Source: Caballeronia choica
GTDB taxonomy: Bacteria > Pseudomonadota > Gammaproteobacteria > Burkholderiales > Burkholderiaceae
DNA length: 39,835 nt
Reading direction: 5' to 3'
Assembly (NCBI RefSeq): GCF_001544535.1
Contig: NZ_FCON02000071.1
Span: 1 to 39,835 of the forward strand
The notes beneath the pieces were generated by a model. The model saw only the letters and a program-made list of their open reading frames with translations, did no database searches and had not been told where the DNA came from. A program made the position numbers and the translations under genes. The stretch's first letter is position 1. Every line of letters begins with the position of its first letter. Positions 23,746 to 32,978 of this stretch are shown piece by piece.

Positions 23746-23967
23746 CTGCTCGATCATCCCAACGTCACGACGCGTTACACCCCCACCTGTTCGTCATGGC
23801 CGAATCAGGTTGAGAACTGGTTCGCCCGAATTCAGCGCGATGTCATCACGCGCGGCGCGTTCACCAGCACCCAATACCTCAACAAAAAGCTCGTGCGCTA
23901 AATCCGCCAGTACAACAGGCAAGCCGCACCGTTGAATTGGGAGTACGCCGAATCCAGGCGCCGCCCC
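23746..23967 (+). pseudogene. IS630-family transposase C-terminal remnant
   Basis: One frame reads LLDHPNVTTRYTPTCSSWPNQ, then VENWFARIQRDVITRG, FTSTQYLNKKLVR, a TAA at 23899-23901, and IRQYNRQAAPLNWEYAESRR. The YTPTxxSWxNQVExWF and RxVxxRGxFTSxxxL patterns are those of the DDE domain of IS630-type transposases. The N-terminal two thirds are missing and no terminal inverted repeats were found, so this is an old fragment. It marks a past insertion between the FucU gene and the catabolic cluster. Confidence 0.8.
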
Positions 23968-24281
23968 AGGTGCGATTCATCCGGTTCAATGGACTGGTTT
24001 GCGCCCGAATGATCAGCGCAAATGTCCGGTAGTCACTTGCCTGGGCCTTCAGGAAGATTGCCGAATTGACTGGAAGGCCGATGCTTGAGCGGAGTTCCGT
24101 CACTGTCCCCGGCTGAGACGCCATCGCCGCGATCTCATCATCGCCAATCGCGATGGTGCCTTGCCGAATGACCACGTACAAGCCGGCTGGCCTGATGCAA
24201 GATGCTTCCAAACAGCAACCGACTACGAAACTGCGACGCCGCGCCAGCCGCGGCCGTCAATTGACGGAGCGAGACGAAGCA
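23968..24281. other. Gap with a possible decayed gene fragment
   Basis: No confident gene is seen before the LeuC-like gene. On the minus strand from about 24211 to 24010 the peptide has an [18 protein letters not shown] stretch, faintly like the end of a MOSC-domain protein, and then runs into the antisense of the IS remnant. It is best treated as a relic. The promoter of the downstream cluster should lie here but was not identified. Confidence 0.3.
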
Positions 24282-25712
24282 ATGCAACTCGATCAGGCTA
24301 CCGCTGGCTTGCGGACCCTCTATGACAAGATCTGGGACAGTCACCGGGTGATGTCCCGCGACGATGGACAGGACCTCCTATTCATCGACCGCCATTACAT
24401 TCATGACGTCACCGCGCAGTCTTTCGACCTGTTGCGCCAGCGCGGGCTCAAGCCGCGCTCGCCCGAGCGCATCTTTGGCACGCCCGACCACTACGTTTCC
24501 AGCACGGCGAATGACCTCGCCGCGGTGACCGACCCCGAACGGCGCGCCATGATCGAGGCACTGCAACGTGACGCGGCCGAGTCGCGCATTACCTTGTTCG
24601 ACATGAGCGACTCGCGGCGCGGCATCGTGCACGTGGTCGGACCCGAGCAGGGGCTGAGTCTGCCGGGCATGACCGTGGTCTGCGCCGATAGCCACACCTC
24701 GACGCACGGCGCGATGGGCGCATTGGCGTTCGGTATCGGCGCAACCGAGGTAGCCCACGTGCTCGCCACGCAATGCCTGTGGCAGCGCAAGTCGCGAAAC
24801 ATGCGCATTACCCTCGACGGCACGCCGGGCCCGGGCGTCACCGCCAAGGACTTGATTCTGGCTGTCATTGCGCGTATCGGCGTGGCCGGCGCGACGGGCC
24901 ACGTGATCGAATACGCCGGCTCCGCGATCGCCGGTTTGTCGATGGAAGGCCGGCTGACCTTGTGCAACATGACCATCGAGGCCGGCGGTCGCGCCGGGAT
25001 GATCGCTCCGGACGAAACCACCTTCACGTATCTTGCCGGGCGCCAGTTCGCGCCCGCGGGCGACCAGTGGGACCGGGCGGTGGCGCACTGGCGGACCTTG
25101 TTCACGGACCCCGGCGCGGTATTCGATTGCGAAGTTCATATCAACGTAGCCGAGATTGCCCCGATGGTGACATGGGGCACTACGCCCGGTTATGCCTGTG
25201 CCATTGACCACCGCGTGCCAGATCCTGCGAGGCAGTCCGATCCCGATCTCCGCGCGGCGATGTCGCGGGCGCTCGACTATATGGGTCTGGCCGCCAATGA
25301 GGCGCTCGAAGGCGTCGCGATAGACAGGGTATTCATCGGCTCGTGCACCAACGGGCGTATCGAGGACATGCGCAGTGCGGCAGAGGTGGCGCGCGGCCGT
25401 CACATTGCACCCGGCGTCGAAGCGTGGGTGGTGCCGGGCTCGCACGAAGTGCGTGCGCAAGCCGAGGCCGAAGGGCTCGACCGCGTGTTCAAGGAAGCCG
25501 GATTCCAGTGGCGCTTTCCCGGCTGTTCGATGTGTCTCGCAACCAACGGCGATATCGCCGCGCCCGGCCAGCGTTGCGCCTCCACATCGAACCGTAACTT
25601 CGTGGGCCGACAGGGACCCGGCGTGCGCACGCACTTGATGAGCCCGGCGATGGCTGCTGCGGCCGCGGTGACCGGACGTCTCACCGATGTGCGCCGCCTC
25701 CTGGGAGCCTGA
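24282..25712 (+). CDS. 3-isopropylmalate dehydratase-like large subunit (LeuC family)
   Basis: A 476-aa aconitase-superfamily protein. The 4Fe-4S ligands C355 (GSCTNGR), C415 and C418 (CSMC) have LeuC spacing. [16 protein letters not shown] and [17 protein letters not shown] are catalytic signatures. ATG 24282 aligns with the usual LeuC N terminus; earlier in-frame ATGs add Arg-rich non-family sequence. With the small subunit (25715) it adds or removes water on a hydroxy-diacid. Paralogues of this type include maleate/citraconate hydratase and 2,3-dimethylmalate dehydratase. The catabolic neighbours favour such a role over leucine synthesis, but this is inferred. Confidence 0.88.
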   Translation: MQLDQATAGLRTLYDKIWDSHRVMSRDDGQDLLFIDRHYIHDVTAQSFDLLRQRGLKPRSPERIFGTPDHYVSSTANDLAAVTDPERRAMIEALQRDAAESRITLFDMSDSRRGIVHVVGPEQGLSLPGMTVVCADSHTSTHGAMGALAFGIGATEVAHVLATQCLWQRKSRNMRITLDGTPGPGVTAKDLILAVIARIGVAGATGHVIEYAGSAIAGLSMEGRLTLCNMTIEAGGRAGMIAPDETTFTYLAGRQFAPAGDQWDRAVAHWRTLFTDPGAVFDCEVHINVAEIAPMVTWGTTPGYACAIDHRVPDPARQSDPDLRAAMSRALDYMGLAANEALEGVAIDRVFIGSCTNGRIEDMRSAAEVARGRHIAPGVEAWVVPGSHEVRAQAEAEGLDRVFKEAGFQWRFPGCSMCLATNGDIAAPGQRCASTSNRNFVGRQGPGVRTHLMSPAMAAAAAVTGRLTDVRRLLGA

Positions 25713-25714
25713 AC

Positions 25715-26311
25715 ATGGAAAGACTTGAGTACCTCGACGCAGTCGCGGCGCCGATTGTTGCGATCAACTGCGATACCGACCAGATTCTGCCGGCGCGCTT
25801 CCTGCAAAAACCCCGGTCCGACGATTTCGGTCAGTTTCTGTTTCGTGCGCTGCGCTTCGGCCCGGATGGCGCGGAACGTCCTGACTTCGTGCTTAACAGA
25901 GCGCCCTTGCGCGAGTCGCGCATCGTCGTAGCCAACCATAACTTCGGTTGCGGCTCTTCGCGAGAGCATGCGGTCTGGGCGCTGTACGACTACGGTATCC
26001 GGGCGGCGATTGCCCCAAGCTTCGGTGACATCTTTTTCATCAACTGCCTCAAGAACGGGCTCCTGCCGATCGTGTTGCCCGAGGCCGTTGTGCTACCGCT
26101 GCTGGTTACCTTGTCGGAGAGTCCGGGCAGCCGCATTGCCATCGACTTGCGCGCACAGACTGCCACGTTGCCCGACGGCTCGTCTCACACCTTTGAGATG
26201 GAGCCTTTCGCCAAGGAGTGTCTGCTGCGCGGCATGGACGAGATCGACTACACACTTTCGCATCGAGACCGCATCGATGAATTCGAGCGCAACCGTGCCG
26301 ACACGTATTGA
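25715..26311 (+). CDS. 3-isopropylmalate dehydratase-like small subunit (LeuD family)
   Basis: A 198-aa LeuD-type swivel domain with [11 protein letters not shown] and the substrate-binding loop [17 protein letters not shown]. Length matches family members (about 200 aa). It begins 2 nt after the LeuC-like stop, so the subunits are coupled. It closes the active site and sets the side-chain specificity of the hydratase; which diacid it prefers is not evident. Confidence 0.9.
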   Translation: MERLEYLDAVAAPIVAINCDTDQILPARFLQKPRSDDFGQFLFRALRFGPDGAERPDFVLNRAPLRESRIVVANHNFGCGSSREHAVWALYDYGIRAAIAPSFGDIFFINCLKNGLLPIVLPEAVVLPLLVTLSESPGSRIAIDLRAQTATLPDGSSHTFEMEPFAKECLLRGMDEIDYTLSHRDRIDEFERNRADTY

Positions 26312-26349
26312 TGGCGCGCGCCTTCTCACTACGACCAAGGAGATTACAG

Positions 26350-27420
26350 ATGAAGATTGCAGTCATGCCCGGCGATGGTATTGGCCCCGAAGTAGTCGCG
26401 CAGGCTCTTAAGGTGCTGCGGGTAGTGGCGCCTCAAGCCGAAACGCAGGAGGCTCCCATCGGCGAGGCTGGCATACAGGCGCACGGCGTGCCGCTGCCCG
26501 AACCCACGCTTGAACTCGCGCGCAAGGCTGACGCCATCCTGTTTGGCGCGGTAGGCGTGGCTGACGAAGCCGCGATTCCGCGTGAACAGCGCCCCGGAAC
26601 CGGGCTGCTGAAATTACGCGAAGCGCTGACTCTCTATGCCAACTTCCGCCCGGCCTACATGTTCCCGGAGCTGATCGGCGCCTCGACGCTGCGCCCGGAA
26701 GTGGTCGATGGACTGGACATCGTGATCGTGCGCGAGTTGAACGGCGACGCGTATTTCGGCCAGCCGCGCGGCTTCGAGACCAACCAGGCGGGCGAGCGGG
26801 TAGGTTTCAACACGATGCGTTATTCCGAGTCGGAGGTGGAGCGCGTCGCCCATGCTGCCTTCCGGGCCGCGCGGCGCCGTCACCACAAGCTGTGCTCGGT
26901 GGACAAGGCCAACGTGCTGGAAGCGAGTCAGTTGTGGCGCGAAGTTGTCACGCGCGTGGGGCACGATTACCCGGACGTCGAACTGAGCCATCTCTTTGTG
27001 GACGCTGCCGCGATGATGCTGATGCGCCGGCCCAAGCAGTTCGATGTGATCGTCACAGGCAACCTGTTCGGTGACATTCTCTCCGACGCCGCGGCCATGC
27101 TGACCGGTTCGATTGGCATGTTGCCTTCTGCCTCGCTCGGCTATGACCGCAAGGGGTTGTACGAGCCGGTGCACGGGTCGGCTCCGGATATCGCCGGCAA
27201 GGATATCGCCAATCCGCTCGCCGCCATTCTGTCGCTTGCGTTGATGCTGCGCGAGAGCTTCGAAATGGAAGACGACGCGAGTCGCGTCGAACAAGCCGTG
27301 CGTGCGGTGCTGGCCGCGGGCTACCGTACCGCCGACATCCAGCAAGATGGCACGCGATGCATCGGCACTCAGGACATGGGCGACGCAGTGGTCGAGGCGC
27401 TGCGCAAGCAGGCAGCTTAG
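26350..27420 (+). CDS. 3-isopropylmalate dehydrogenase-like beta-decarboxylating enzyme (LeuB family)
   Basis: A 356-aa NAD-dependent oxidative decarboxylase of 2-hydroxy diacids. [31 protein letters not shown] (catalytic Lys), the Asp-rich metal site in FGDILSDAA and [14 protein letters not shown] are present. In the substrate loop [10 protein letters not shown] the position that is Glu in known LeuB enzymes (E87 in Thermus numbering) is G83, which hints at a different side chain or cofactor setting. AAGGAG precedes ATG 26350; the earlier ATG at 26308 overlaps the LeuD gene. With LeuCD it could oxidise a malate-like hydration product to a 2-oxo acid plus CO2. Confidence 0.88.
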   Translation: MKIAVMPGDGIGPEVVAQALKVLRVVAPQAETQEAPIGEAGIQAHGVPLPEPTLELARKADAILFGAVGVADEAAIPREQRPGTGLLKLREALTLYANFRPAYMFPELIGASTLRPEVVDGLDIVIVRELNGDAYFGQPRGFETNQAGERVGFNTMRYSESEVERVAHAAFRAARRRHHKLCSVDKANVLEASQLWREVVTRVGHDYPDVELSHLFVDAAAMMLMRRPKQFDVIVTGNLFGDILSDAAAMLTGSIGMLPSASLGYDRKGLYEPVHGSAPDIAGKDIANPLAAILSLALMLRESFEMEDDASRVEQAVRAVLAAGYRTADIQQDGTRCIGTQDMGDAVVEALRKQAA

Positions 27421-27555
27421 GGCGGATCACGTCGCGCGGACCGGGCCTGGCATCACGAGATTCAGGAGTTACAGGAGATATAAAAAGACTCAGGAGCCGG
27501 TCCACACTCGACACTTTGTTGCACCGAAAAATCCCTACAAAGGGAGGAGACAACC

Positions 27556-28581
27556 ATGAAGCTGAAACTTGCCATCGCGCTGTGCGCAGCGCTCGAGCTT
27601 GCCTGCGGTTCGGCCACGGCAGTGGCCAAGGATGTGCCTGAAAAACCCGACTTGCACATTGCGGCGGCTTCGGTGGGCATCACCTATCTGCCGATGCTCG
27701 TCGCAAAGCAGCGGGGCTACTTCAAGGACGAAGGGCTGGATGTGACCATCGCCGCCTTTTCCGGCGGGTCGAAGACGCTCGAGGCCCTGCTTGGCGGCAG
27801 CTCTGACATGGTGGCCGGCGCCTATTCCAACACCATTACCATGGCCACCAAGGGTCAGCACCTCGTGGTGGTGGCGGCGCAAGTCATCTGTCCGGGATGG
27901 ATCTTCGGTGTCTCCCAGAAACGCCAGGCCGAAGTGAAATCGGTCAAGGACCTGAAGGGCATGCGAATCGGGGTGAGCGCGCCGGGTTCCAGCACGCACA
28001 TGGCACTCAATTACATTCTGCACAAAGCGGGGCTGCAGTCTTCGGACGTGTCCATCATTGGTGTCGGGCAGGCAGCCGGTGCGGTGGCGGCGGTGCGGGC
28101 AGGGCAGATCGACGCGCTGATCGTCAACGACCCGAGCGCCACGATCCTCACGAAGGATGGGAGCCTCAAGCCGCTGGAGAACATGCGCACGGCTGACGGA
28201 AACGTCAAGGTGTTCGGCTCGGATTACCCCGAGTCGAGCCTGTTCGCGACGCAAGAGTTCATCGACAAGAATCCCAAGACGGTGCAGGCCGTCGCCAATG
28301 CGATCGTGCGAGCCGAGAAGTGGATTGCCACTGCCACGCCGCAGCAAGTTGCGGATAACGTGCCGCCACAGTATCTGGGGGACAACAAGGCGCTCTATGC
28401 CGAAGCATTTACGAACAGCCGCCGTTGCATCGCGCAAAACGGAGAGATCACCGCGAAAGGCGCGCAGACCGTGCGTGAGGTGCTGGCAGCCTTCGATCCG
28501 GCGGTGGCATCGGCCAAGATCGACCTCGCCTCGACCTATGACAACCGGTTCGTCAAGAAGGCGGCGGAGAGCCAGCCATGA
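27556..28581 (+). CDS. ABC transporter substrate-binding protein, NitT/TauT (NMT1-like) family
   Basis: A 341-aa periplasmic binding protein with a signal peptide cleaved near residue 25 (AVA-KD). The start YLPMLVAKQRGYFKDEGLDV is typical for the NMT1/SsuA/TauA fold. AGGGAGGAG gives a strong ribosome site before ATG 27556. The stop overlaps the ATPase gene (ATGA). A close paralogue lies at 31931, sharing GGSxDxVAGAYSNTITMA and GMRIGVSxPGSS. Substrates of this family include sulfonates, pyrimidine precursors and aromatic acids such as phthalate. The 135-nt upstream gap is A/G-rich and may hold a secondary promoter, although none was proven. Confidence 0.9.
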   Translation: MKLKLAIALCAALELACGSATAVAKDVPEKPDLHIAAASVGITYLPMLVAKQRGYFKDEGLDVTIAAFSGGSKTLEALLGGSSDMVAGAYSNTITMATKGQHLVVVAAQVICPGWIFGVSQKRQAEVKSVKDLKGMRIGVSAPGSSTHMALNYILHKAGLQSSDVSIIGVGQAAGAVAAVRAGQIDALIVNDPSATILTKDGSLKPLENMRTADGNVKVFGSDYPESSLFATQEFIDKNPKTVQAVANAIVRAEKWIATATPQQVADNVPPQYLGDNKALYAEAFTNSRRCIAQNGEITAKGAQTVREVLAAFDPAVASAKIDLASTYDNRFVKKAAESQP

Positions 28582-29432
28582 GCACGGCAACCTACAGCAT
28601 CCCGCTCGACAGCGGACGGACCGAGGTGCGCGAAGCCCTGCGCTTTGACAACGTGACATGCACCTTCGCGGGCAACGGCAAGAAGGCGCAGACCTACACA
28701 GCCGTCTCCGAGGGGAACCTGACAATCGGCGACGGAGAGTTCGTCTCGATCGTCGGGCCCACGGGCTGTGGCAAGTCCACTCTGCTCAACGTTGCCGCCG
28801 GGCTGACACGGCCCTCGTCGGGCAGCCTGAGCGTGTTCGGCAAAAAGCTGACGCATGGCCTGAACACGCAGGCGGCCTATCTGTTCCAGGTCGACGCGCT
28901 CATGCCCTGGAAGACGACCGAAGAAAACATCGCCATGGGCCTGATCTTTCGCGGCACGCCGCGCGAAGAGGCGCTGCGTGTGGCGCGCGGCTGGCTGGAG
29001 CGAGTCGGTCTTCGCGGGCACGGCAAGAAGTATCCGCACCAGTTGTCCGGCGGGATGCGCAAGCGTGCTGGCCTGGCGCAGGCCCTCGCGCTGAACCCTC
29101 GCATCATTCTGATGGACGAGCCGTTCAGCGCGCTGGATATCCAGACCCGGCATCTGATGGAGAACGAGTTGCTGCAACTGTGGTCGCACGACCGCAAGTC
29201 GGTGATGTTCGTGACTCACGATCTGGAGGAGGCCATCTCGTTATCGGATCGCGTCATCGTGTTGTCAGCCGGGCCTGGAACCCGACCTATCGCGGAGTTC
29301 AAAATCGACCTCGAGCGTCCGCGCGAAATGTCGGAGATCCGTATGACGCAGCGTTTCCTGCAACTGCACACCCAGATCTGGGACGTGCTTCGAGGGGAGG
29401 TTCTGAAAAGCTATGCGCGCAATCGAGTTTGA
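28578..29432 (+). CDS. ABC transporter ATP-binding protein, NitT/TauT family
   Basis: A 284-aa ATPase subunit with Walker A GPTGCGKST, Q-loop in YLFQVDALMPWKT, signature LSGGMRKR, Walker B IILMDEPFSALD and H-loop FVTHD. It drives import by the permease encoded at 29413. Overlaps of 4 nt (upstream) and 20 nt (downstream) show tight coupling. The family is clear, and the substrate is set by the binding protein. Confidence 0.94.
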   Translation: MSTATYSIPLDSGRTEVREALRFDNVTCTFAGNGKKAQTYTAVSEGNLTIGDGEFVSIVGPTGCGKSTLLNVAAGLTRPSSGSLSVFGKKLTHGLNTQAAYLFQVDALMPWKTTEENIAMGLIFRGTPREEALRVARGWLERVGLRGHGKKYPHQLSGGMRKRAGLAQALALNPRIILMDEPFSALDIQTRHLMENELLQLWSHDRKSVMFVTHDLEEAISLSDRVIVLSAGPGTRPIAEFKIDLERPREMSEIRMTQRFLQLHTQIWDVLRGEVLKSYARNRV

Positions 29433-30219
29433 CGCAAACAATCGTTTCACCGTGCTGGTGACCCGGCTGCTGATCCTGTTCGGTGTCCTGTTCCTGTGGT
29501 GGCTCGGCACGTATCAGAAGTGGCTGTCGCCGTTCTTCTTCGGCGATCCGGTCGGTGTGGCGCTGCGCATCGTCGACTGGTTCGTGACGGGCTCGGTGTT
29601 CCGTCATTTGTACACGACCTTGCTCGAAACCATGCTGGCGTTCGTGATCGGCACGGTCCTGGGGCTGGCGTGCGGCCTGTGGCTCGCGCTCAGCCCGTTC
29701 CTGGCCGTGGTGTTCGATCCGTTCATCAAAGCCATGAATTCGATGCCGCGCCTGATTTTTGCGCCGATCTTCGCGCTCTGGTTCGGTCTCGGCATCTGGT
29801 CCAAGGTGGCGCTGGGCGTGACGCTGGTGTTCTTCGTGGTGTTCTTCAACGTTTTCCAGGGTGTCCGCGAGGTCAGCCCGACGGTGTTGTCCAACACACG
29901 CATGCTGGGTGCCAATTCGCGCCAATTGATGCGGCATGTCTACCTGCCATCGGCGACGAGCTGGGTCTTCTCCAGCCTGCATAACGCGATCGGCATTGCC
30001 TTCGTGGGCAGCGTGGTGGGCGAATACCTCGGCTCCGAAAAGGGCGTGGGTTACCTGATCCTGCTGGCCGAGGGTGTATTCGATATCAACTCGGTCATCG
30101 CCGGCATTCTGGTGCTGACCGTGTTCGCCCTGATACTCGATACGGCGGTGTCGATGGTCGAGGATCATCTGCTGCGCTGGCGCCCCGTCGCTGGACAGAC
30201 CGTGGCCACGAGCGCCTGA
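29413..30219 (+). CDS. ABC transporter permease, NitT/TauT family
   Basis: A 268-aa inner-membrane permease with about six helices and the EAA-type coupling loop near GVREVSPTVLSNTRMLGANSRQLMRHVYLP. It overlaps the ATPase gene by 20 nt. It forms the channel, presumably as a homodimer, for the ligand delivered by the binding protein at 27556 and possibly also by the one at 31931. Confidence 0.93.
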   Translation: MRAIEFDANNRFTVLVTRLLILFGVLFLWWLGTYQKWLSPFFFGDPVGVALRIVDWFVTGSVFRHLYTTLLETMLAFVIGTVLGLACGLWLALSPFLAVVFDPFIKAMNSMPRLIFAPIFALWFGLGIWSKVALGVTLVFFVVFFNVFQGVREVSPTVLSNTRMLGANSRQLMRHVYLPSATSWVFSSLHNAIGIAFVGSVVGEYLGSEKGVGYLILLAEGVFDINSVIAGILVLTVFALILDTAVSMVEDHLLRWRPVAGQTVATSA

Positions 30220-30257
30220 GTACGGCGCGATCGAAAATTTCATCCTGGGAGATCATC

Positions 30258-31013
30258 TTGCAGACCAACGCAATCAATTTGAAGGACCGCGTCGCCGTCG
30301 TGACCGGCGGCGCGCAAGGCATCGGCCTGGAGGTCGGACGCCGACTGCTGGCCTCCGGCGCACGGCTGGTGATCTGGGACATCAATCCCGCAGGCATGGA
30401 GCGCGCTCGTGAGGAACTGCGCGAGCACGACGTCCACTTCGAGCGTGTCGACATTGCCGACTACGCGAGCGTGCAAGCCGCCGTTGCGGGTACGCTGAAA
30501 GCGGCCGGGCACATCGATATCCTGATCAATAACGCGGCCATCGTCGGTCCCAATGCCACGCTGATCGAGTATCCGCTCGATGTCTGGAAGCAGGTGATCG
30601 ATATCGACGTCAACGGCACCTTCCATTGCTGTCGTGCCGTGGCGCCGGTCATGATCGGCCAGAACTACGGTCGCATCGTCAACCTCGCCTCGGTCGCCGG
30701 CAAGGAAGGCAACCCGAATGCGGCCGCCTATAGCTCGGCCAAGGCTGCCGTGATTGCGATGACCAAGTCGCTCGGCAAGGAACTGGCGAGCCACGATATC
30801 GCGGTCAACTGCGTGACGCCCGCCGTGGCGCGCACCCCCGGCGCGATGGAGCAGTCGCCCGAGCATATCCGCTACATGCTCGGCAAGATCCCGCGCGGGC
30901 GCTTTCTCGAACTCAACGAAGCAGCAGCCATGATTGCGTGGCTCGCCAGCGAAGAGAATTCATTTACCACTGGCGCGGTTTTCGACCTGTCCGGCGGTCG
31001 CGCCACCTATTGA
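30258..31013 (+). CDS. Short-chain dehydrogenase/reductase
   Basis: A 251-aa classical SDR with TGGAQGIG, NNAA, catalytic Ser in VNLASVAG and Y-x3-K as YSSAK. The acidic residue after strand 2 (VIWDIN) favours NAD over NADP. The start is the TTG at 30258, 6 nt after GGGAG; no in-frame ATG fits. It sits between the transporter and the FAH gene (14-nt gap) in the catabolic operon. It could oxidise a sugar or hydroxy acid before lactone opening or diketone formation. Related L-fucose, L-rhamnose and hydroxyacid dehydrogenases are indistinguishable here. Confidence 0.9.
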   Translation: MQTNAINLKDRVAVVTGGAQGIGLEVGRRLLASGARLVIWDINPAGMERAREELREHDVHFERVDIADYASVQAAVAGTLKAAGHIDILINNAAIVGPNATLIEYPLDVWKQVIDIDVNGTFHCCRAVAPVMIGQNYGRIVNLASVAGKEGNPNAAAYSSAKAAVIAMTKSLGKELASHDIAVNCVTPAVARTPGAMEQSPEHIRYMLGKIPRGRFLELNEAAAMIAWLASEENSFTTGAVFDLSGGRATY

Positions 31014-31026
31014 GACGAGCCTACCT

Positions 31027-31869
31027 ATGAAGCTGTTGCGTTACGGCCCGCCAGGCCACGAAAAGCCGGGCCTTCTTGACAACGATGGAAACCTTCGGGA
31101 CCTGTCTGGCCATGTAGCCGACATCGCCGGCAACGTTCTCCTGCCCGACAGTCTCGCGCGCCTGAAGGCGCTCGATTCCGCGTCGCTGCCACGCGTCGAA
31201 GGCAATCCGCGCCTGGGCGCCTGCGTTGGCGGCACGGGCAAGTTCATCTGCATCGGTCTGAACTACTCCGACCACGCCGCCGAAACCGGCGCCACGGTGC
31301 CTCCTGAGCCAATTATCTTCATGAAGGCGACCAGTGCCATCACCGGGCCGAACGATACCATCGAGATTCCGCGCGATTCTCTCAAGACCGATTGGGAAGT
31401 CGAGCTGGGTGTGGTCATCGGCAAGGCCGCCAAGTACGTGAGCGAGCGCGATGCCATGGATCATGTCGCAGGTTACTGCGTCATCAACGACGTGTCCGAG
31501 CGCGCGTTCCAGGCCGAGCGTCAGGGGCAGTGGACCAAGGGGAAGTCGGCCGACACCTTCGGTCCGACCGGCCCGTGGCTGGTGACCCCCGACGAGGTGC
31601 CGCATCCTCAGTCGCTGCCCCTGTGGCTGGAGGTCAACGGTCATCGTTATCAGAATGGCAGCACCTCCACCATGGTGTACGGCGTGCGTTACCTCGTGGC
31701 CTACTTGTCGCAGTTCATGTCGCTGCAGCCAGGCGACATCATTTCCACCGGCACGCCCCCGGGCGTCGGGCTGGGGCAGAAGCCGCCCGTCTACCTGAAA
31801 CCGGGCGACGTCGTGACGCTCGGCATCGAGGGGTTGGGTCAGCAGCGCCAGACCGTCGTGCAGGGCTGA
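31027..31869 (+). CDS. Fumarylacetoacetate hydrolase-family enzyme
   Basis: A 280-aa FAH-fold enzyme. ICIGLNYSDHAAE, DWEVELGVVIG (metal Glu residues), YCVINDVSER and DIISTGTPPGVG are the family signatures. Such enzymes cleave C-C bonds in beta-diketo acids or isomerise/decarboxylate dienes. The N-terminal MKLLRYG...KPGLLD form resembles 2,4-diketo-3-deoxy-sugar-acid hydrolases and maleylpyruvate/acylpyruvate hydrolases. Both would release pyruvate plus an acid. ATG 31027 follows the SDR by 13 nt. It is a central step in either pathway model for this cluster. Confidence 0.9.
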   Translation: MKLLRYGPPGHEKPGLLDNDGNLRDLSGHVADIAGNVLLPDSLARLKALDSASLPRVEGNPRLGACVGGTGKFICIGLNYSDHAAETGATVPPEPIIFMKATSAITGPNDTIEIPRDSLKTDWEVELGVVIGKAAKYVSERDAMDHVAGYCVINDVSERAFQAERQGQWTKGKSADTFGPTGPWLVTPDEVPHPQSLPLWLEVNGHRYQNGSTSTMVYGVRYLVAYLSQFMSLQPGDIISTGTPPGVGLGQKPPVYLKPGDVVTLGIEGLGQQRQTVVQG

Positions 31870-31930
31870 AGCAGGGCTGAATACCCGGGGCAGCGCCTGT
31901 GCAAACATTGAGGACAGGAGAAAAACCATC

Positions 31931-32962
31931 GTGAGAGTGAGAGCGCTCAGGCACCTGGTCTTGCCGGTACTCGCGAGCTGTGCGGTCCTGGAAAGCCAGC
32001 CGGCTGCCAGCGCCCCGCCCGTGCCGGAGAAACCGAAGATTCATTTAGCTGCGGCGGGCGTGGGCTTTCCCTATTTGCCGTTCATCATTGCCGACAGCCG
32101 CGGGTATTTCAAACAGGCGGGGCTGGATGTCGAGATCGGTGTGTTCAGCGGCGGCGCGAAAGCGCTGCAGGCGATGATGGGCGGCAGCGCCGATATCGTG
32201 GCGGGCGCCTATTCGAACACCATCACGATGGCGGCCAAAGGACAAAAGCTGGTGTCGTTCGTGACCCTGGCCTCCTGCCCCGGCTGGGTGTTTGGGGTGA
32301 CGCGCGCCAGCCACGGCAAGGTCAAGACTTATGCTGACTTGAAGGGCATGCGCATCGGCGTGAGCTCGCCCGGTTCGAGTTTCCACATGGGCGCGAATTA
32401 CCTGCTGAACAAAGCGGGCGTGAAGCCGGGCGACGTTTCGATCATAGGCGTGGGCTCGTCGGCAGGCGCAATCGCCGCGGCACGCAGCGGGCAGATCGAC
32501 GCATTGATGAGCAACGACCCGGTCGCGACCGTGCTGCAGGATAGCGGCGATCTGTTCCCGCTGGCCGTGATGCGTGATCCGGCCAGCACCCGCGCCACGC
32601 TCGGCGGCGATTATCCGGAAGCCTCCGTCTACACCACCCGGGAATTCGCCGCCAAGTATCCCAAGACCGTGCAGGCGGTGACCAACGCCATTCTGCAAGC
32701 CGAGCACTGGATGGCGCAGGCGACGCCCGAGCAGGTCGCTGCAGCCGTGCCGACGCAATACGCTTTAGCGGATAAGGATGTGTTCGCCCGAGCCTACGCG
32801 AACATGCACAACTGCATTTCGCGAGACGGCTTGATGACCGACGCCGCGGCGCACACGGTACACGACGTGCTTGCCGCCTTCGACCCCGGTGTCGGCAAGG
32901 CTTCGATCGATCTGAAGGCGACTTACGACAACCGTTTTGTCGAGAATGCCGACAAGCCCTGA
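31931..32962 (+). CDS. Second NitT/TauT-type substrate-binding protein, probable lipoprotein
   Basis: A 343-aa paralogue of the binding protein at 27556. The N terminus has a lipobox LASC (14-17) after a short hydrophobic stretch, so it is probably lipid-anchored, whereas the paralogue has a normal signal peptide. The start is GTG 31931 behind AGGAGA. It has no ATPase or permease next to it, so it may share the transporter at 28578-30219, widening its substrate range, or act as a sensor. The mature N termini align closely (PEKP, YLP, RGYFK, GLDV). Confidence 0.88.
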   Translation: MRVRALRHLVLPVLASCAVLESQPAASAPPVPEKPKIHLAAAGVGFPYLPFIIADSRGYFKQAGLDVEIGVFSGGAKALQAMMGGSADIVAGAYSNTITMAAKGQKLVSFVTLASCPGWVFGVTRASHGKVKTYADLKGMRIGVSSPGSSFHMGANYLLNKAGVKPGDVSIIGVGSSAGAIAAARSGQIDALMSNDPVATVLQDSGDLFPLAVMRDPASTRATLGGDYPEASVYTTREFAAKYPKTVQAVTNAILQAEHWMAQATPEQVAAAVPTQYALADKDVFARAYANMHNCISRDGLMTDAAAHTVHDVLAAFDPGVGKASIDLKATYDNRFVENADKP

Positions 32963-32978
32963 TAGGGAGGAAGCAGCG

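Noticed and set aside
24010-24211. A minus-strand MOSC-domain gene
   Set aside because: Only a short stretch ([12 protein letters not shown]) resembles the family, the frame runs into antisense of an IS remnant, and no start or cofactor site is credible.
24282-27420. Housekeeping leucine biosynthesis genes leuC, leuD and leuB
   Set aside because: The genes adjoin a transporter, lactonase and FAH enzyme and lack other leucine genes; the substrate loop of the LeuB-like protein is altered. A second, biosynthetic set probably exists elsewhere, which I cannot see.
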